Shown one piece after another: positions 63,436 to 64,000 of a stretch of DNA of 64,000 nucleotides (the first letter of the stretch is position 1; each line of letters starts with the position of its first letter). This DNA is from Penium margaritaceum (Eukaryota > Streptophyta > Zygnematophyceae > Desmidiales > Peniaceae), in the NCBI GenBank assembly GCA_023375785.1, contig SZWC01006945.1, positions 68,003 through 132,002 on the forward strand, written 5' to 3'. Made by a program: the position numbers and the translations under genes. Under the pieces are notes generated by a model. That model did no database searches and was not told the DNA's origin. It saw only the letters and a program-made list of their open reading frames with translations.

Positions 63436-63937
63436 ATGTCCCACGACACCGCACCACTCTACACTGAGCGTACACGACGAAGAGGCCTACCCTTGAGCTC
63501 CAACACGCAGCGCCGTTTCACACTCTGTCCGCCTGAGCGTCCACTCCCACCATTTGCAAGGCACTCCTCCACCGCTTCTTCGGGGGCTTCAGGAACTGCG
63601 CAGACCCCGGTGCACCTTGGCGCACATTCTCATTGTCGTCGGGTGCGCCGCGGTCGCCAAGAATCATCCCACGAGGACCCAAACCACCTGCCTCCAGTCT
63701 CGAGCCATGACCGCCACCACCACCACCACATGGCCAGAGGGACGCCTGTTCTCCGCTCGCTCCTGCTCCTCGCTCGTCCAAGCTTCCACCGGCCTCGTGC
63801 TTGCACACACCCAGAGATGCTTCCTGGTTGCTGCAGCTGCTGCTGTTGGTGCCCGCCGGGCTGGACTGGCTAAGCACTGGCATGCGCTTCAGGCTCGCCC
63901 GGCCACTGCCCTTGCACGGATGATCGTTGCTCATTGA
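63436..63937. other. Overlapping open frames on both strands, unassigned
   Basis: GC-rich with frames up to 145 codons on both strands, e.g. plus 63,554-63,937 and minus 63,934-63,518. None has a motif I recognise. The plus frame from ATG 63,709 (MTATTTTTWPEG..) is Ala/Arg/Ser-rich and could be the transit-peptide-like start of a host gene continuing past the window, but this is a guess from composition. A CTG-repeat begins at about 63,970, as in the retrotransposon leaders. Confidence 0.25.
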
Positions 63938-64000
63938 GCTGCTGCCTCCGCCATCAATGCCCCACCCAAACCGCTGATTCTGCTGCCGCTGCTGCTGCTG

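Noticed and set aside
63518-63937. Host gene start with a transit peptide
   Set aside because: Only composition supports it; frames exist on both strands and no domain, splice site or homologue can be shown from this window.
1-64000. Bacterial defence, CRISPR or operon structure
   Set aside because: No short repeat-spacer arrays, ribosome binding sites or compact operons; all recognised coding belongs to eukaryotic LTR retrotransposons.

Overview
This window looks like nuclear DNA of a plant-type (streptophyte-like) eukaryote. It is almost wholly LTR retrotransposons: Ty3/gypsy chromoviruses with a chromodomain, and several Ty1/copia lineages primed by initiator tRNA-Met (primer sites starting TGGTATCAGAGC). 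I cannot name the species. I see no intact host gene, tRNA, rRNA or CRISPR array. Most pol genes carry stops and frameshifts.

Layout. 1-12,474: old gypsy remains: a minus-strand protease-RT piece (1-867), a plus-strand RT-RNase H-integrase-chromodomain block (2,196-4,891), two diverged copies of a ~1 kb repeat (1,235-2,195 and 5,755-6,890), and two minus-strand pieces (6,894-9,050 and 10,416-12,474). 12,475-18,105: a copia integrase scrap, then truncated minus-strand copia B, which is itself interrupted by a 268 bp insert and an 882 bp hAT-like element with 8 bp target duplications. 18,106-33,236: plus-strand copia C/D with a partial internal duplication, split inside its RT gene by a complete minus-strand copia A (22,606-31,492; two ~853 bp LTRs, target duplication TGGTG). 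33,237-48,377: copia elements E1 and E2 (minus strand) in tandem, sharing a middle LTR. 48,474-62,209: a plus-strand copy of the same family, F, head-to-head with E2, split in its RNase H gene by element G (55,522-61,408; target duplication GCAAT). G has LTRs, primer site, polypurine tract and a gag-type zinc knuckle but no pol. 62,210-64,000: LTR scraps and unassigned sequence.

The insertion order can be read directly: D is older than A; the D-type LTR is older than E and F; F is older than G. G has the most open reading frames and about 94% LTR identity by eye over its first 190 bases, so it is probably among the youngest.

Points that go beyond ordinary annotation: (1) families A, E/F and G all have long CAG-rich leaders, always CAG on the sense strand, between primer site and gag; (2) E1, E2 and F each carry four TGACGTCA-type palindromes about 20 bp apart between that leader and the gag ATG; (3) A has two tandem leader hairpins that differ in sequence but keep their pairing; (4) G is a gag-only retrotransposon with an internal 103-113 bp tandem array; (5) all four single 'n' bases are flanked by equal-length near-copies (265, 274, 293 and 207 bp), which points to unmerged assembly ends.
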